This document shows positions 44,494-56,559 of a DNA stretch of 64,000 bases, one piece after another. Numbering within the stretch: the stretch's first letter is position 1; each line of letters opens with the position of its first letter. Source of the stretch: Peltaster fructicola (lineage: Eukaryota > Ascomycota > Dothideomycetes); NCBI GenBank assembly GCA_001592805.2, contig CP051141.1:2108001-2172000 (forward strand), given 5' to 3'. The position numbers and the translations under genes are program-made. The notes below the pieces were generated by a model, which saw nothing but the letters and a program-made list of their open reading frames with translations, was not told the DNA's origin and did not search any database.

Positions 44494-45354
44494 ATGGACA
44501 TGAACATGCCAGTGAACGTCCCTGTGGACGACCCAAACGCTGACACGGAATGGTAATGCTATAGCACACGAATCAACACAACTACTGACTCTGATGCAGG
44601 AACGACATCCTCCGTAAACATGGCGTTATACCTGAGAAGCCTCCCTCACCAACGCCAATGATCGAAGAAGCTCTCACAGAGGCTCGACGGCTCGCGCATG
44701 AGAACCGTCTGGAAGGTAAAGACCTCGATGAGCTGGCGGAGCTTGAAGACGACGAAGACGAGGACTTCCTGAACCAGTACAGGCAGAAGAGAATGCAAGA
44801 GATGAGCAATGTACAACAGGCGAGCATATACGGACAGGTGTATCCTGTGCAAAAACCAGAGTACTCAAATGAAGTCACAGAAGCAAGCAAGAAAGCTTTC
44901 GTGCTGGTTCTTCTTACATCGTCCAGCGGCACGAATGTTGAGTCTCGACTGCTCATCCAGATATGGCGAGAGATGGCGACCAAGTTTGGCGATATCAAGT
45001 TTTGTCAGATGCAAGCAAACCTCTGCATTGAAGGTTACCCTGACCGAAACACGCCGACTATACTCATTTACAAAGACGGCGACATCAAGAGGCAGATTGT
45101 CACATTACGAGAGCTCAACGGTACTCGGACCAACGCCTCTGGTAAGCCGTGGTCTTGCCGAAGCATTATAAGCACTGACAAAGGTAGATATTGAGAACAT
45201 CCTTCGCAGTATTGGAGCTATCGATCTTCAAGATTTCAGACTGCGTGATCGAGAGGAAGATCGAAACAACGGAGAAAGATCTTCACGATTGCAATCAGAT
45301 AACTCTCGACAACGCCAAAGGCATCAAGATGATGACGATAGTGACTGGGACTGA
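44494..45354 (+). CDS. PLP2: Phosducin-like protein (PLP2 type)
   Basis: Exons 44494..44552, 44600..45141 and 45188..45354 give 255 aa. DTEWNDILRKHGVIPEKPPSPTPMIEEALTEA is the family N-terminal motif, then an acidic helix (LDELAELEDDEDEDFLNQYRQKRMQEM). A thioredoxin-like fold without the redox Cys pair follows (AFVLVLLTSSSGTNVESRLLIQIWREMATKFGDIKFCQMQANLCIEGYPDRNTPTILIYKDGD). The C-terminal exon is charged and ends DDDDSDWD. PLP2 proteins are co-chaperones of the CCT/TRiC chaperonin in actin and tubulin folding. The exon 3 acceptor is the second AG of AAAGGTAG. Confidence 0.92.
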
Positions 45355-46434
45355 CCTGTTCGAGGGTGGGATGGACGGTGACATCGAGCATCTGCACGTG
45401 CTCTACAGCACGCAAAAACATTCGACAGCTACGCCAACGCCGAGCTTCAGGACACCACGTCACAATTGCGAGACTTATCGCCACCACGGTCGCCAAGATG
45501 GACATCACAAGCCATGCGTGCCTCAATAAGGTATAATTGCGAGCAATGCGTGTGTCCAATCCTACAGCACACCGCCACCTGCACCAAGAGCGTTTCAGAC
45601 AATTTTCAGCTGAAAAGCCACTGACATTCGGGTACCATGCACATCAGCTAGCCGGGTCTACAAGACTAGGAAGAGCTCCGATGCAAGCATCAGCTGAGTA
45701 ACGTATCTGCAGCGTGGTGCTTGTGCTGACTTTGCATTTAAGCTCAGCGCCCATGTCGATCGGTGGCATGAGATTGGGAGGCAGTTTGATCGTCAGTACA
45801 TCAATTTCAGCTGAACGACAAATGGCGACCGTGTGTGCTGTGCCCTAACCCTAGGACGAGCCACGAGATTGTGATACATCTCAGAAGTGCGAAGATCCTT
45901 CGAAAGAGGCCTACATCGATCCTGAGACTGTCTGGGTTGTCTGCACGGTCACTTCCATCGACTTTAGGCTGTGGTTGTCAATCTGAGCAGCATATCGAGC
46001 TATTGAATGCTATACACACACACACGCGTCCACCGCAGGACTGCAAATTAGCTGAATGCTGGCCATTCCTTCGTGTATATGGTCTGGAAGGATCTCCGAC
46101 AAACCCGCCAATGGCACTAACCAACACCTCGTATATTCCTGAGTTGTCTCTTTTATACCCTAACGAGCAGAGCCGCATACATCATAGAAGGATACGAGAC
46201 TGCCTCCACAGAGCAGATGTTCAGATTCAATAGTACCAACAATGCAATGCAGTCCTGCCCTTATGCGCCTGATCAAACGCCTCGCCTGCTCAATAGTCCA
46301 TGATGCTCCGCAATCCAAATAACATATCAGAGAGTCTGCCGGGTATCTCATTCAATCCTCCAAATGGTGCTGTGATGTAATGACGAAGCCTCCTCAGTAC
46401 ACCAGCTCTAAGTACAAGTACAAACGGCCAAGTG
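45355..46434. other. 1.1 kb convergent intergenic region
   Basis: Lies between the stops of PLP2 and the AP-1-like gene. It contains CCCTAACCCTA at 45843-45853, two units of the fungal telomere repeat, and a short CA run near 46014-46024. A 132-codon plus frame (45835-46233) resembles nothing and is not called. Confidence 0.5.
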
Positions 46435-47423
46435 TCATAAAAGCTCGTCAGCACCATTGCCGTCGACTTCCTCGATGACTCGTCGGACCTCCTCTTGGTC
46501 GAACATCGGTCCAGAGCCATTGGTACGAGCAAGCTTCTTAAGCTGCTCGCAGACTTTGCCAATGTCCACACCTCCAGAAACGTACTTCGGATGCGACTGT
46601 AAGAAATCCCATGTAGCGCTGGCTGTCAGGAGCTGTGTCTGTGCTGGAGACCTCCGACTGGATAGATTCGTGCTGGATGAGCTGTGGGATCGAAGAAGTT
46701 GTTCTGAGCTCGAGTTGGAGCTCTGTTTAGATAGTAAAGGCGAAGGCAGCGGCTGAGCTGCAGGAGATGTTGCAGCTGAAGCCCTAAGCACCTCGTTCTC
46801 ATTCTGGACCTTCTGCAGGAGGATCTTCAGCCGCTCGTTGTCTGATTTTAGAGTGGTCGTTGCTGTGGTCAAGTGATTGAGCTTGGCTTCCAGATCGCGG
46901 ACGTGTCTCTCTTTGCGTTCTCGAAATGCTCGTTGCCTGTTCCGCATGAGCCTCGCCGTCGAGCACATGTAGCTTTACAGTATACTCACGCTGCTCGGTT
47001 CTGAGCTTTCCTCCTCGATTGTGCTGGCGTTGCCATCTCCTTCTCTTCACTACTTCCTCGACGTCCTTGCAACATGTCTGTGTCAAGGTCGAGCCCGATA
47101 CCACTATCGATCGAGCCATGGTGGAAAAGGTTGACTCCATCTGTTGTGGGCTGTGAGATTGAGCCTCGGAGTAGAGCGTTGTCGTATGTTTGTGGTTCGT
47201 CGAAAGTGCCCTCGAGAGCAGAAGGTAGTAACGCAGCTTGGCCGAGGGTGTCTAACTAGAGAAGTTGTCAGTATGCTGCCTCCACGATCGATATAAAGGC
47301 CCATACTGTGGAGAAGGCAGTTGCCCCAGTCACATCTTGTGGCAGAACTCCCAGCTCAGTATCGTAGCTAAACAGCTGATGATAAGGCTGAGGTTGAGTG
47401 TCTGGAAAGTAATTGTAGTCCAT
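46435..47423 (-). CDS. AP-1-like (Yap-type) bZIP transcription factor
   Basis: Exons 47423..47307, 47255..46990 and 46936..46435 give 294 aa. The basic region RRKAQNRAAQRAFRERKERHVRDLEAKL is rebuilt across intron 2 and carries the QNRAAQRAFR signature of Yap/Pap1 factors, then a leucine zipper to about residue 175. The C-terminal block TWDFLQSHPKYVSGGVDIGKVCEQLKKLARTNGSGPMFDQEEVRRVIEEV is a conserved domain of one Pezizomycotina AP-1-like subgroup. Only one cysteine is seen, so the redox-sensing Cys clusters of Yap1 are absent; it is probably not a direct oxidant sensor. Targets are unknown. Confidence 0.9.
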
Positions 47424-48759
47424 AGTCGGAAAGTAAAGGTAGAGTTAGCGGAGCCAGCACTTCTGAGTGTGGCTGTTAGAACATTTGAAGACGAGAAATG
47501 CAGGTAAAGAGAAGGTCTAGATGGACCAGCAGAAGCAAGATGAAAGTGGCGGTAAATAGGAAGCCAGTGCTTGTAGGCATGATGGCGTATGGCAGCGAAT
47601 GCGTGCAAGCCATGTGCTGCAGGATTGAGCTGGTTTGCTGCTGCTGCTCAGCAGAATGAAGCTATGCATAGTCTGTGTCGCGCTATGGAATCCTGATGCT
47701 GCGAAAGCGATACAGGTGAGTGGGCGGATGAGCGAGAAGGCGGTATTAGGCGAAAGGATAGATACGTCCTGACCGGGTTACGGCAAAGCATCGAGTCTGA
47801 GCAGCAGGAGCTGCTGTAACCTTGACAGGACAGCTTCGTCATGCTTCATTATCTGATGAGGTTTAGCTGTAGGGTTGTGAGGAAGGACTGAGGACACGGA
47901 AAAAGTTGCAACTCTAAATCCTTCTGCAACTCCACTTGGGACGAGAGATATTGGGCGTGATACGCATGGATCCGGTCGTCGATCAGAAGCCTGTCTGGTC
48001 CCTTCCATCCGCCAACGTGTTCACTCTTACGCGAAAGCGACCTGAGAAACAGTAGCGCGCGTGCATTGACATCATGCCATGTGGTGGTAGTAAGTGATAG
48101 TAGCAGTAGCAGTAGCAGCAGCAGCAGCAGCAGCAGGGGCTAGGCAACCTGAACAAGAACAGTAGCGTATGTGGTACGAGGAGACGTAAGCTTGAGCTGC
48201 ATTGGCACATGGTTTCGAAGCTTAACACCACGCATGTTGTTAGCGATCCTCGTCCTTTTTGCGAAGTCAGCAATAAGTGGAGCTATCCTTGTTTCGAGAG
48301 CATGTTCTACAGCCGCTGACTTATCAGTGGTCCGCACTAAGAGCTGCATACATAGCTTTGTCCCGTGGTTGGCGGTACGGCTGCAGCGATCTCTGTGGCA
48401 AGTAATGCAACCTTTGATGCAGCGCTAATGTTCAAAGGTGGGAGAGCTGAAAGCGCTTTTGAAAAGCTCGGAGATGGCGACGTTCGGGTTGTGTGTCGAC
48501 AGTGTCGGAGCCAGAAGACCAGACGATGAATTCAAATCCCCCCTATCATCGTTGCCTATTGCTATCGGGTTGGGATCCGGACGAGCTCGATCACCGACAT
48601 TGCGTCCTTTGCTGTATATCCAATCCTAACGAGTCACCACCAAGACCTGTCGATAAGTTCGAGCTGCAACAGGTAACTCGGACCGAATTGACAGCACATA
48701 CACCCAACTCCATGAGTATTCGTTTTCGCGGTTCGTGATGCGAGACCGCCTCGTTGTCG
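47424..48759. other. 1.3 kb intergenic region 5' of the AP-1-like gene
   Basis: Upstream of the leftward bZIP and downstream of the leftward methyltransferase gene. It contains a GTA/GCA trinucleotide microsatellite at about 48091-48136, listed separately. No supported gene is seen; small frames on both strands lack domains. Confidence 0.5.
48091..48136. repeat. AGT/AGC trinucleotide microsatellite
   Basis: About 15 units, changing from AGTAGC steps to a pure AGC run. It lies in noncoding sequence 670 bp upstream of the AP-1-like start codon. Confidence 0.85.
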
Positions 48760-49939
48760 TCAACCTCGCATCTCAACCAAGGGTCGTAGTCTGCTCATGG
48801 CGATCCAGAGCGCCTCCTCCGTGCGTATCGTGCGACTACCCTGACCAGGAACAAGGTTGATCCATCTATCAAAGAGGTCCTGGACTTGTGATACACCTGC
48901 GCCACGTAGGTCATGGTCAGCTTGCAGGGCAACCTCTAGACCAGCGACACCGCCAAGGACGATGATTAGATGATTCCAAACAGGGCTGATACAACCTTGT
49001 CCTCCCTGCTGAAACAAGGTATCGACTGTTGCTCCCCGCTCGCTTGTGCCTATGCTCATATCGTAGCCACCATCAAAGGGACTTTCCGTAAAGATAGCTC
49101 CCAGCGTCGAAGCTTGTCTGACAGTGTAGCCCCAGTAATATCCGGCAGACTCTCGCGGCACTGCAGGGTCGACTGCAGTTGCACTAATCCTCTGCCGAGC
49201 CGCCGTGGGAGGCTCTTCTGGCAGCTGCAGGGTGACTCGACTATGCTCTAGAATGGCTACAGGGACGACCACCTCGTTGTCTAGACCGCAGTTGATCTTG
49301 GTCTCGTTGCCGAGCTGTCGTTCTGCCACACCTTCCCGGAACGGACACCATTCGTGAGTCTTGAGATGATGTGGCATGTCGAGACTCGGCAGTGCACCGG
49401 CCGTCCTTAGATCTGGATGCATTGGAAAGAGCGTCCTTCGCATGTGTGGTGGTGTTTCAAGATAGCTGAGCAGGTGATAGAGGAAGTAGTTGGGGTCTGC
49501 AAAGGCAGTGTATCCACCTTCCTCAGGTTGACGTGCGGCCGTCTGTCCATCATCGAAAACCACTATCTCGTCCACGCAGAAAACAGCACATGCTCGTGCG
49601 ATCTGGCCCGCGAGGTTCGTCTTCTGGTCATGCGTTTGTGCACTATAGTGATTAGTCGAGATCGTGGAGTGTTAGCAGGTGAGGGATCTGCAACGAAATG
49701 CTCGAAATGGTGCTGCGCAGGTGTGGCATACTTGGCGATTATGCTGCCTGGCAAGGCAAGGCTTAACGTCCAGGAGCGACCTGATCCATGAGGCTTGAAC
49801 ACTGCAGACGGCTTGGTAGTGTCATCTTGTGCGAGGCCATTCGAGTTGTGAGCTGTCTTGCGCTTCTAGCATCGTTTCTCAGCTGGAGGAATATGCTGAT
49901 CCTGTGGTTGATACTCACCTTACTGGTCTTTGAGCTCAT
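48760..49939 (-). CDS. SPOUT-superfamily RNA methyltransferase (SPOUT1/C9orf114 type)
   Basis: Exons 49939..49919, 49865..49732 and 49642..48760 give 345 aa. WTLSLALPGSIIANAQTHDQKTNLAGQIARACAVFCVDEIVVFDD is the conserved start of the RNA_methyltransferase_3 family, rebuilt across an intron. NYFLYHLLSYLETPPHMRRTLFPMHPDLRTAGALPSLDMPHHL and the C-terminal knot region (NHLIIVLGGVAGLEVAL and a late ...IRTEEALWIAMSRLRPLV) follow. Members carry the trefoil-knot SAM site; the human protein is spindle- and miRNA-linked, and the fungal role is not established. The small first exon MSSKTSK and the Lys-rich second exon start give a basic, possibly nucleolar, N-terminus. Confidence 0.88.
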
Positions 49940-50307
49940 GTTAGTGTCAATTCCTGCTCAATGTAAGTTGGTCGAAAGCACATTCTCCACGCTGGAGCGG
50001 TAGACTTTTTGACGGCTGGCGATCCCCTATAGGCAACTGCCAACAATCCTTCTTAACCTACTGCACGACCGGACGCATGGCATTCAGCGTCTCTAGATTG
50101 ATGTCGATCACGAGTGGGTCAGACTACAGCTGCTGTATCGCAACCGATACACGTGGGCGTTATGCTTGACAGCAAGATCGAAGAAGTCTCGGATAGCAAA
50201 AGCTAACTTAATCACCTTCGATGACGGTCACGCCGAAACATAAATCTGGTTCTTTGCTTATCGGAGTTGGCCTGCGTAATCTACACAGAGATTGTCCCAT
50301 CGTCTGG
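49940..50307. other. Intergenic between the aldolase and the methyltransferase gene
   Basis: 368 bp between two leftward genes; no gene or clear repeat is seen. Confidence 0.5.
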
Positions 50308-51226
50308 CTACTCGATCGATACGCAGCTCGCCTTGCCAGTCGACCTCATCCAATCCATATGCCGCTCGATGGCAGTCTGCATAACACTCGTTGCGTTCTC
50401 GATGATAGTCGTCAGGCCTTTGCCGGCATTATCTTGCAACGCCTTCATGTAAGGCTCATTGATGGCATCATTGATGTTGCATTTCGCGATGCCGCACCCG
50501 ATACACTTCAGGAAACGAGCCTCATCAAACCAGGCTGTGCCTGCGCCATGCAGCACAAGATTGACTCTGCCCTTCGTAGACCTCTGGATTCCCTTCAGTC
50601 GCACATAATCCAGCCGAGGACCATTAGGACCATAGTTTCCGTGAACGTTACCAAATGCTGGAGCCAACCAGTCTATGTCGAGCGCCAAGAACTCTTCGGC
50701 CTGTACTGGTCAACTCTGATCCTGCAACAAACTGATGACATACCTGCTCCGGCGTGGTAAGAACTTCTTCCAGATCGACAGTATCTGCAACACCATCTTC
50801 ACCACCATTGATACGGCCAGGTTCAGCTTCAGTGATGATCCCTCGAGCATGGCAGTACTTGACGAGCTCAGCTGTCTTCTGTAGGTTCTCCTCCTTCTCG
50901 TAATGGCTCATGTCAATCATTATGCCATCGAAACCACCCATATCAGCTGCACGCTTGACCATTGCTGGATCTTGGCAGTGATCCATATGTACTGCAACTG
51001 GCACCTTTGCATTCCGTGCAGCTTCTGCTGCTGCATGAACCAGCAGGCCATCAGCGTATTCGATTGCCCAGGGGAAGAGTTGCAGAATGACAGGTGAGTC
51101 CTTGGCTTCAGCAGCCTTCACTCCTGCAATGATGCCTTCGAGGTTGTAGACACATAGTGCTGGCACGGCAAACTTGCCGTCTTCTGCAGCTTGGACGATA
51201 GCTGCTGCGCGGTTCTTCATGGTCAT
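50308..51226 (-). CDS. Class II ketose-bisphosphate aldolase (FbaA/KbaY type)
   Basis: Exons 51226..50744 and 50700..50308 give 291 aa, close to the tagatose/ketose-bisphosphate aldolase length and shorter than fungal glycolytic Fba1 (about 360 aa). Zinc and active-site residues are visible: VAVHMDHCQD, the Glu in TEAEPGRINGGEDG, NVHGNYGPNGP and VNLVLHGAG. The reaction is reversible cleavage of a ketose bisphosphate into dihydroxyacetone phosphate and an aldehyde. Its length and a KbaY-like sequence suggest a paralog acting outside core glycolysis; the true substrate is not known. Start codons at 51226 and 51220 are both possible. Confidence 0.87.
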
Positions 51227-51714
51227 AGAGTGATGCTTTTGTAACGGTGATTCTGTCAGGGTGGAACTTTGTCAATCGGAAAATGTCGAAACGTCTCATC
51301 GACATGGTTCTATAGTCCAATGACTGCACACTATCGATCAGTTACCGACCAATGCTCCACGAGCTTCCTCAATTGGAAGCATTCGACCGGAAGATGGCGA
51401 TGTCGAGCGTCGGCTATGACTCTTGTCGGCATTTGACCGTGCGGCTGTGAGATGATCACCTCACAGCATGGAAAGTACAAAGATGCGTCCTTTCAAGAAG
51501 ATGGCTATTCAGAGGATGCACGAGTCAAGGTTGGCACTTCCATGCATCGAGTGCATGTTGTTGCAATATTACCATAGATCCAATATGTCCTCGCTGTGAC
51601 ATGAGCAAAGGTCCAAAATGTGCCTGCTGGGTATCTTATGCTGTACCTGTACAGACTGACAAACTTTTTCCGACATGACATCGTTATTCAGGTCGTTTAA
51701 GCTCTCTACATCTT
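51227..51714. other. Intergenic between aldolase and RGD1
   Basis: 488 bp between two leftward genes. Nothing beyond a promoter region is seen. Confidence 0.5.
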
Positions 51715-53804
51715 TCAATCTTCGTCGAATATCGCAGTAGCGTTGCTCAAGATGTTGTCCAGCACTCTAGCCTGCAGACCAGCATCTGCAATCTGTGGTC
51801 CAGTGTGAGCACCCATCAAGCTTGGTCTGTACATGCATTAGCTCCAGTTCATAGAAACACCGCTTCCGACTTACGCGAAGCAAATGGCCAGGTTGGACGC
51901 GCCCATCCTGTTGCGGTTCTCGTGCTGGATCACGCGGTGGAGATGCAGCACGAGAGCTCTGAGAGTCGCATAGTTTGGATCAGGCAAATCGTTGATCAAT
52001 TGGTGCAAGGCATCACGCCGAGCGTATTCGTCGTCGACTCTGGCAGCATCGATGAACTGCGTATACGCATGCTTGGGAAACAATGGATCAGGCAAGTCTC
52101 TGAAAAACTGCTTGAGGAGAGTTGCGACTGAGTTGACATCGTGGTAGAAGTTAGCAGGATTGCGGAAGTCGACGTTAGCAGAATTCGGTGGATTGTTGTT
52201 GAATGCCTCTCGCAACTCAGTCACGAGTCGAGAGGTGCCAGACATGCGGTAGATGCCCTCTACGTCCAGACCGAAGAGCTCAACGGCCTGCATGCACTGG
52301 TAGACGATGATTGGCACTGGCGACTCATCTCTGCGGAACAGATCTTCCAGACTGAGACCAAAGACCGGGCGAGATGGCTTGGCGGGAACAGAAGGAGGCG
52401 CGGTAGTAGCGGGTGCAGTTGTTTGAGGTATGCTCTGGGCACCAGCGTACGGCTGGATTGGAGTGGATTGTGGTCCTTTGTAGGGCTCGGCGGCTCGTTC
52501 TGTCGGGTGCACAGGATATGGCGGCTGTGCATATGACGACGGCGTCTGTTGCGTATTGTATGCTGGCTGCTGGGTATATGGCGTCTGACCGTTGTTGCCA
52601 GGTGCTGGAGACTGCGTTGCACCACTGGCTGGAGTAGGCGACCAGACAGACGCACCTGCTGCAGCGCCCGCCGTTTGTGGCTGTCTATTGTTGAGTGAGC
52701 TTGGCTGAGATGCTGTGTTTAGTGTGAGAGGTGCAGAGTATGCAGCAGATGGCTGCTGTTGCTTCGACGCTAGTGTAGGGTGCTTTTCATACTTGATCTC
52801 CTCTGGCCGTGGAATCTTGGTAAAGTGAGAGCCAACATAGTTGTTGTAGTCTTCGTCGTTGTTGACATCAGCGATGATGTCGCGCAGACTCTTCTGAGCG
52901 CCAGCGGTGTCCTTGTCAGTCAAGGGGCTCACCGCCAGACCATTGCCTAGCAAAAGCTTCTCGTTGAATGTTGCGTATTTCTGCAGCTGCAGGGTAAGAC
53001 CCGTGTCGCACTCTTGGATGAGCTCTCGCAAAGCCCGAACAGCAGCAGGTCTAGTGGTGTTCACAAGGTGCTCGCGCTGCGCCTTCGCCTGTCGTACTTT
53101 GTCCTCGTAATCGACGTCTGCAGCGTTGACCTTCTGCAGCAGGTCCTGCTCGTGCTGCTCAGCACTTTTTGGACCCTTGAGGCCTATACGTCGGCTTCCC
53201 TTGCTGTCACCAGTCCTTGCGCGATCATAGCTCTCAGCAAAGCTGTCGTATCTGCTCTTGGCCTTCTGCATCAATTGCTCGGCGTCGGTGTATCTCTTCT
53301 CGGCATCGAGTCCGTCATGCTTCCATTGTTTGCGGCCTCTCTCGATGCCGTTGCTCAGCTCGTTAAGGTCTTCATGCATCTGGTGCAGGGAGAGGGCAAA
53401 CTGCATGCCATTGTCACTCATAGTTTCGTGTATACGCAAGACATCCGAAAGCTGCTGAGCATAGCTCCCACTTCGCACCTCAGGCCGGCGTACAGTCTCA
53501 AGGTGCGATCTCGCCAGACGCTTCAAGCCTGTAGCCTGCTCCTCTTCAAGGGCTGAGCGCTTCTTCAGGAAGGCAGCAAAATCGCGGGCGGATGCGATGC
53601 TTTGCTTGAGGCGGTTGAGCAGTGTGCTGATGCCAATATCTGAGTACATAACATCCTCGACGTGCTTCGGTGGCCCAGCAGTAGTTGTCGTGGGAGCCAT
53701 AACTGGCTCTATAGAGGAAGACCCTGTGCCACAGGGCTACTGGGCTCACCTGCGCCATTGGCAGTCGGCGAGGTAGAGTCAGCTCCGTTGGGGAACGTTG
53801 CCAT
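51715..53804 (-). CDS. RGD1: F-BAR and RhoGAP protein, Rgd1 type
   Basis: Exons 53804..53750, 53708..51875 and 51826..51715 give 666 aa. A short Ser/Thr-rich lead precedes an F-BAR domain at about residues 35-330 (HVEDVMYSDIGISTLLNRLKQSIASARDFAAFLKKRSALEEEQATGLKRLARS). A Gln/Pro/Ala-rich linker follows, then RhoGAP from about residue 455: VFGLSLEDLFRR, IYRMSGTSRLVTELREAFN (arginine-finger loop IYRMSG), LLKQFFRDLPDPLFP and MGASNLAICFAPSLMG. Yeast Rgd1 is the GAP for Rho3 and Rho4. Intron 1 is only 41 bp (GTGAGC...TAG). It is head to head with the flavin-fold gene at 54056 (251 bp). Confidence 0.93.
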
Positions 53805-54055
53805 GCTGGGCAATGATAAGTAGCGAGCGTGTATGAGTCGTGTCTGGAGTGGAAGATGGCAAGATGGAGCTGCCACGCGTAACCTTGATTTATGAAGCCA
53901 GCACAGCCACGTCTCACTGTCCCGCGCTTTTACTACATATACGTCACATTCTTGAGCGATGTGCATATGCTGCCGATCTACCATTTGCGCGCGTGATCGA
54001 GCAACTCACAACAATCCCGATCTCCTGCAAATATATCAAACCATCCGACGACGAT
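53805..54055. promoter_or_regulatory. Divergent promoter of RGD1 and the flavin-fold gene
   Basis: 251 bp between outward-facing starts. No specific element is identified. Confidence 0.45.
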
Positions 54056-54824
54056 ATGGCCCAGAGTCAGCCGCCTTTGACATGGCAGGCCAGCACGGAT
54101 TCGAACAACACCAGTGTCTCTGATCGACTACCAGAAGAGGTTGCAACATGTCTACAGAACGCTCGGTTTGTATGTGTATACTCTGCAGCACGACAATAGG
54201 ACTAATGCTGCATAGCTTCACCTTGCGACCTGCACTGCAAACATTCCTCATGTCAGTCTCATGAACTACACATACCTGCCCTCACATCCATTCGAAGCTG
54301 GACGACTACCTCCCGGACCAGTGATCATAATGACTTCGAATTCATCCTCGAAGAAGACGATCAACCTTCAAAGCAATCCAAACGTCAGCCTGCTCGTACA
54401 TGATTGGGTTTCAGCACGTCCGCCGAACGCAGGAGGTCGAGAACGAAGTCCTGTAGGAACGAGAACGCAACGAAGCTCATTGGCGAACATGTTAATGCAA
54501 ATGAACAGTACTGCTGTCAGCAACATCAGTACCACAATCAACGGTGAAGCTAGGATACTAGAGTCCGGATCGGAAGAGGAGCGATGGTGTAAAGAGCAGC
54601 ATGTGGTGAACAACACTTTCGAGGATGAATCGAATGGTCAAGGACTATTCCGGACATCGTCTGAGGACGACCCTCAAGCCAGAACCTCACTCATCGAGGA
54701 TCAGCAAGCACGAGTTGTGGTTGTCAGGATACGAGATGGTCGAATAAGTGATTGGAAAGGCGGGATCAAGGATTGGGTTGTGGCAGATAGCAGTCCACTT
54801 GTCAATGGTGTACCGACGCATTGA
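54056..54824 (+). CDS. FMN-binding split-barrel protein, pyridoxamine-phosphate-oxidase-like
   Basis: Exons 54056..54169 and 54216..54824 give 240 aa. LPEEVATCLQNARFLHLATCTANIPHVSLMNYTYLPS and GPVIIMTSNSSSKKTINLQSNPNVSLLVHDWVSARP are the paired strands of the flavin split barrel; the fungal proteins related to yeast YLR456W/YPR172W share this start. A Ser/Asn-rich insert separates them from INGEARILESGSEEERWCKEQHVVNN. The C-terminal VVVVRIRDGRISDWKGGIKDW closes the barrel. The catalytic role is unknown; the family is linked to oxidative stress in yeast only loosely. Confidence 0.88.
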
Positions 54825-54909
54825 ATGATTGCTCGAGAGTAGTATCTACAGCAGAAGAAAAGTGTGGTATGTGCAGAAGTATGTGCATGAGACTCGTAAT
54901 GGCATGATA

Positions 54910-56559
54910 TCAGGACTTCCGATTGCGAATGGGAATGAAGTTGCCAACAATAAGGCAAGGACTGGACGGGGTCAGCTTCGCAGCTCGAGGCAGCTGTAAT
55001 GCACTTACATATTGTGTGTATCTCGTCGGATCGTGAACGAGAAGCAACATCGCTGTCCCTTGGTGGCGTCTTCCTGGTCTGGCGACTTGAGTACACAGCT
55101 CGTGAGGATGGCTTTCTGGCTCTGATCGAAAGCGATGGCGCCAAATTTCTCCCAATAGCTGACCAGACTGTCCTCGGCGATTATGTCGTGTATCGCAAGC
55201 TTGCCATCCCGTAGTTTGTCTGTGCCGACAGAGATGAGCTCGGCCATTTCTCCGTTACCACGATATATCTCTCCTGTACGGCGCCAACAGCAAGCAGGAA
55301 TAGCCATACTGGCAAAGACACGATCGTACTCCATGAGCGATCTCTCGAACCACATCTCGGTGATGACAAGCTGAATATCAGTCAAAGACTGCATTGCTTC
55401 TCGAAACTTGGGACGGAAGCGCTCGAGCTGTCGTAGTATCCTTACTCGAGACTCTCGACCGATATGCTTTTCCATATAACTATTCAGTCGTGCATAGCCC
55501 TTGACATAGTTGAACGGCTTCAGCATTCCGGCTTCGTATTTCGCTTTGAGCAGTTCGTGAAGCCGATTTTCTGCACTTGTGTTACCTGATGGATCTGCTG
55601 CGGTCATGTAGAATTTGTCCTGCGCTCGTGAATCGATCGGGAAGGTCGAAGATGGTCTTGAAATCTCATTGCCAGCCTGAGCTTGTGATGGCGGAGGTCC
55701 CATAGCCTGTTGTGACTTGTTGTTGCTCTGATAGGATGATGCCAGAGCATTGACACTGCTGGTCGAGAGCAGCGGATCGTTCAGAAATGCCTGAGTATCG
55801 TCATTTGTGAAGAGAGCGCCATCGTCGAGTAGAGAAGATGACAAGAAGTCATTGAGCAGATTGTACTCGTTCGTGACCTCGGTGTTGTTAAACATATAAT
55901 TCGGATGCAGATGGTGCATGTCGTGAAACTGGTCCTGCACGCCGTGATTGTTCCAATCAATATCGAGCAGATTCGCATTCGCAGCAGCCGCTGCCCCAGC
56001 AGCTCGTTGTAGCAGATTCGGCGAGAGTGCTGTCGGCTGAGCGAGGGTTGTCGCAGCTCCTGTCTCATTCGAAATGATACTGAGATCGCCGTTGCCCTGC
56101 GCCGAGTATGAGAGTCGTCCATTCGCACCAGAGGACAATCCATCTTTTATCTCGCCATTGTCAGGCGCAGGCGCAAGCTCTGCGACACCAATGTCGCTCT
56201 TGTTGCGCTTGGGTGGTTCTCGAGGCTCGTCATGACACAGGTGACCAATGTCTCGCTTGACGCATCGTGCACAAGGTCGTTGGAGATCGCATGTCATATG
56301 CGAACGCCTGCATCTTGTTGTCAGCGGCCTATAACGACAACCCAAGCCTTTTGCCCGTGAGCAATACCATCCTCACGTCAACTTACCTGCAATACACACA
56401 CGCATGATTTACCTTCCTGCGCTTCTTCTTCCACTCTCGCCATTTTCCGTGCCAGCCTCTGCGTTTTGCGCTTTGGCGACTCGTCCTTGCTGGGTTCCGG
56501 TGCTTTTTCAGTTGCGGCTCTTCTAGCGAGTGCTTGCGATCTTCTGTAGCGGTCGTCAT
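54910..56559 (-). CDS. Zn2Cys6 transcription factor with PAS-like C-terminus, AcuM/Rds2-like
   Basis: Exons 56559..56387, 56307..55009 and 54961..54910 give 507 aa. A basic N-terminus KKKRRKVNHACVYCRR leads into a zinc cluster whose six Cys are at about residues 54, 57, 64, 70, 73 and 82 (CX2CX6CX5CX2CX8C), split by intron 1. After a Gln/Asn/Ser-rich region comes a C-terminal PAS-type block (RFRPKFREAMQSLTDIQLVITEMWFERSLMEYDRVFASMAIPACCWRRTGEIYRGN, AIHDIIAEDSLVSYWEKFGAIAFD). It resembles AcuM/Rds2, activators of gluconeogenic genes on non-fermentable carbon. The last exon supplies IPCLIVGNFIPIRNRKS. The assignment to AcuM is from motif memory, so the family is sure and the ortholog name is not. 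Confidence 0.85.

Noticed and set aside
45835-46233. 132-codon frame in the convergent region after PLP2
   Set aside because: No recognisable domain; it includes a CA run and begins inside the telomere-like motif.
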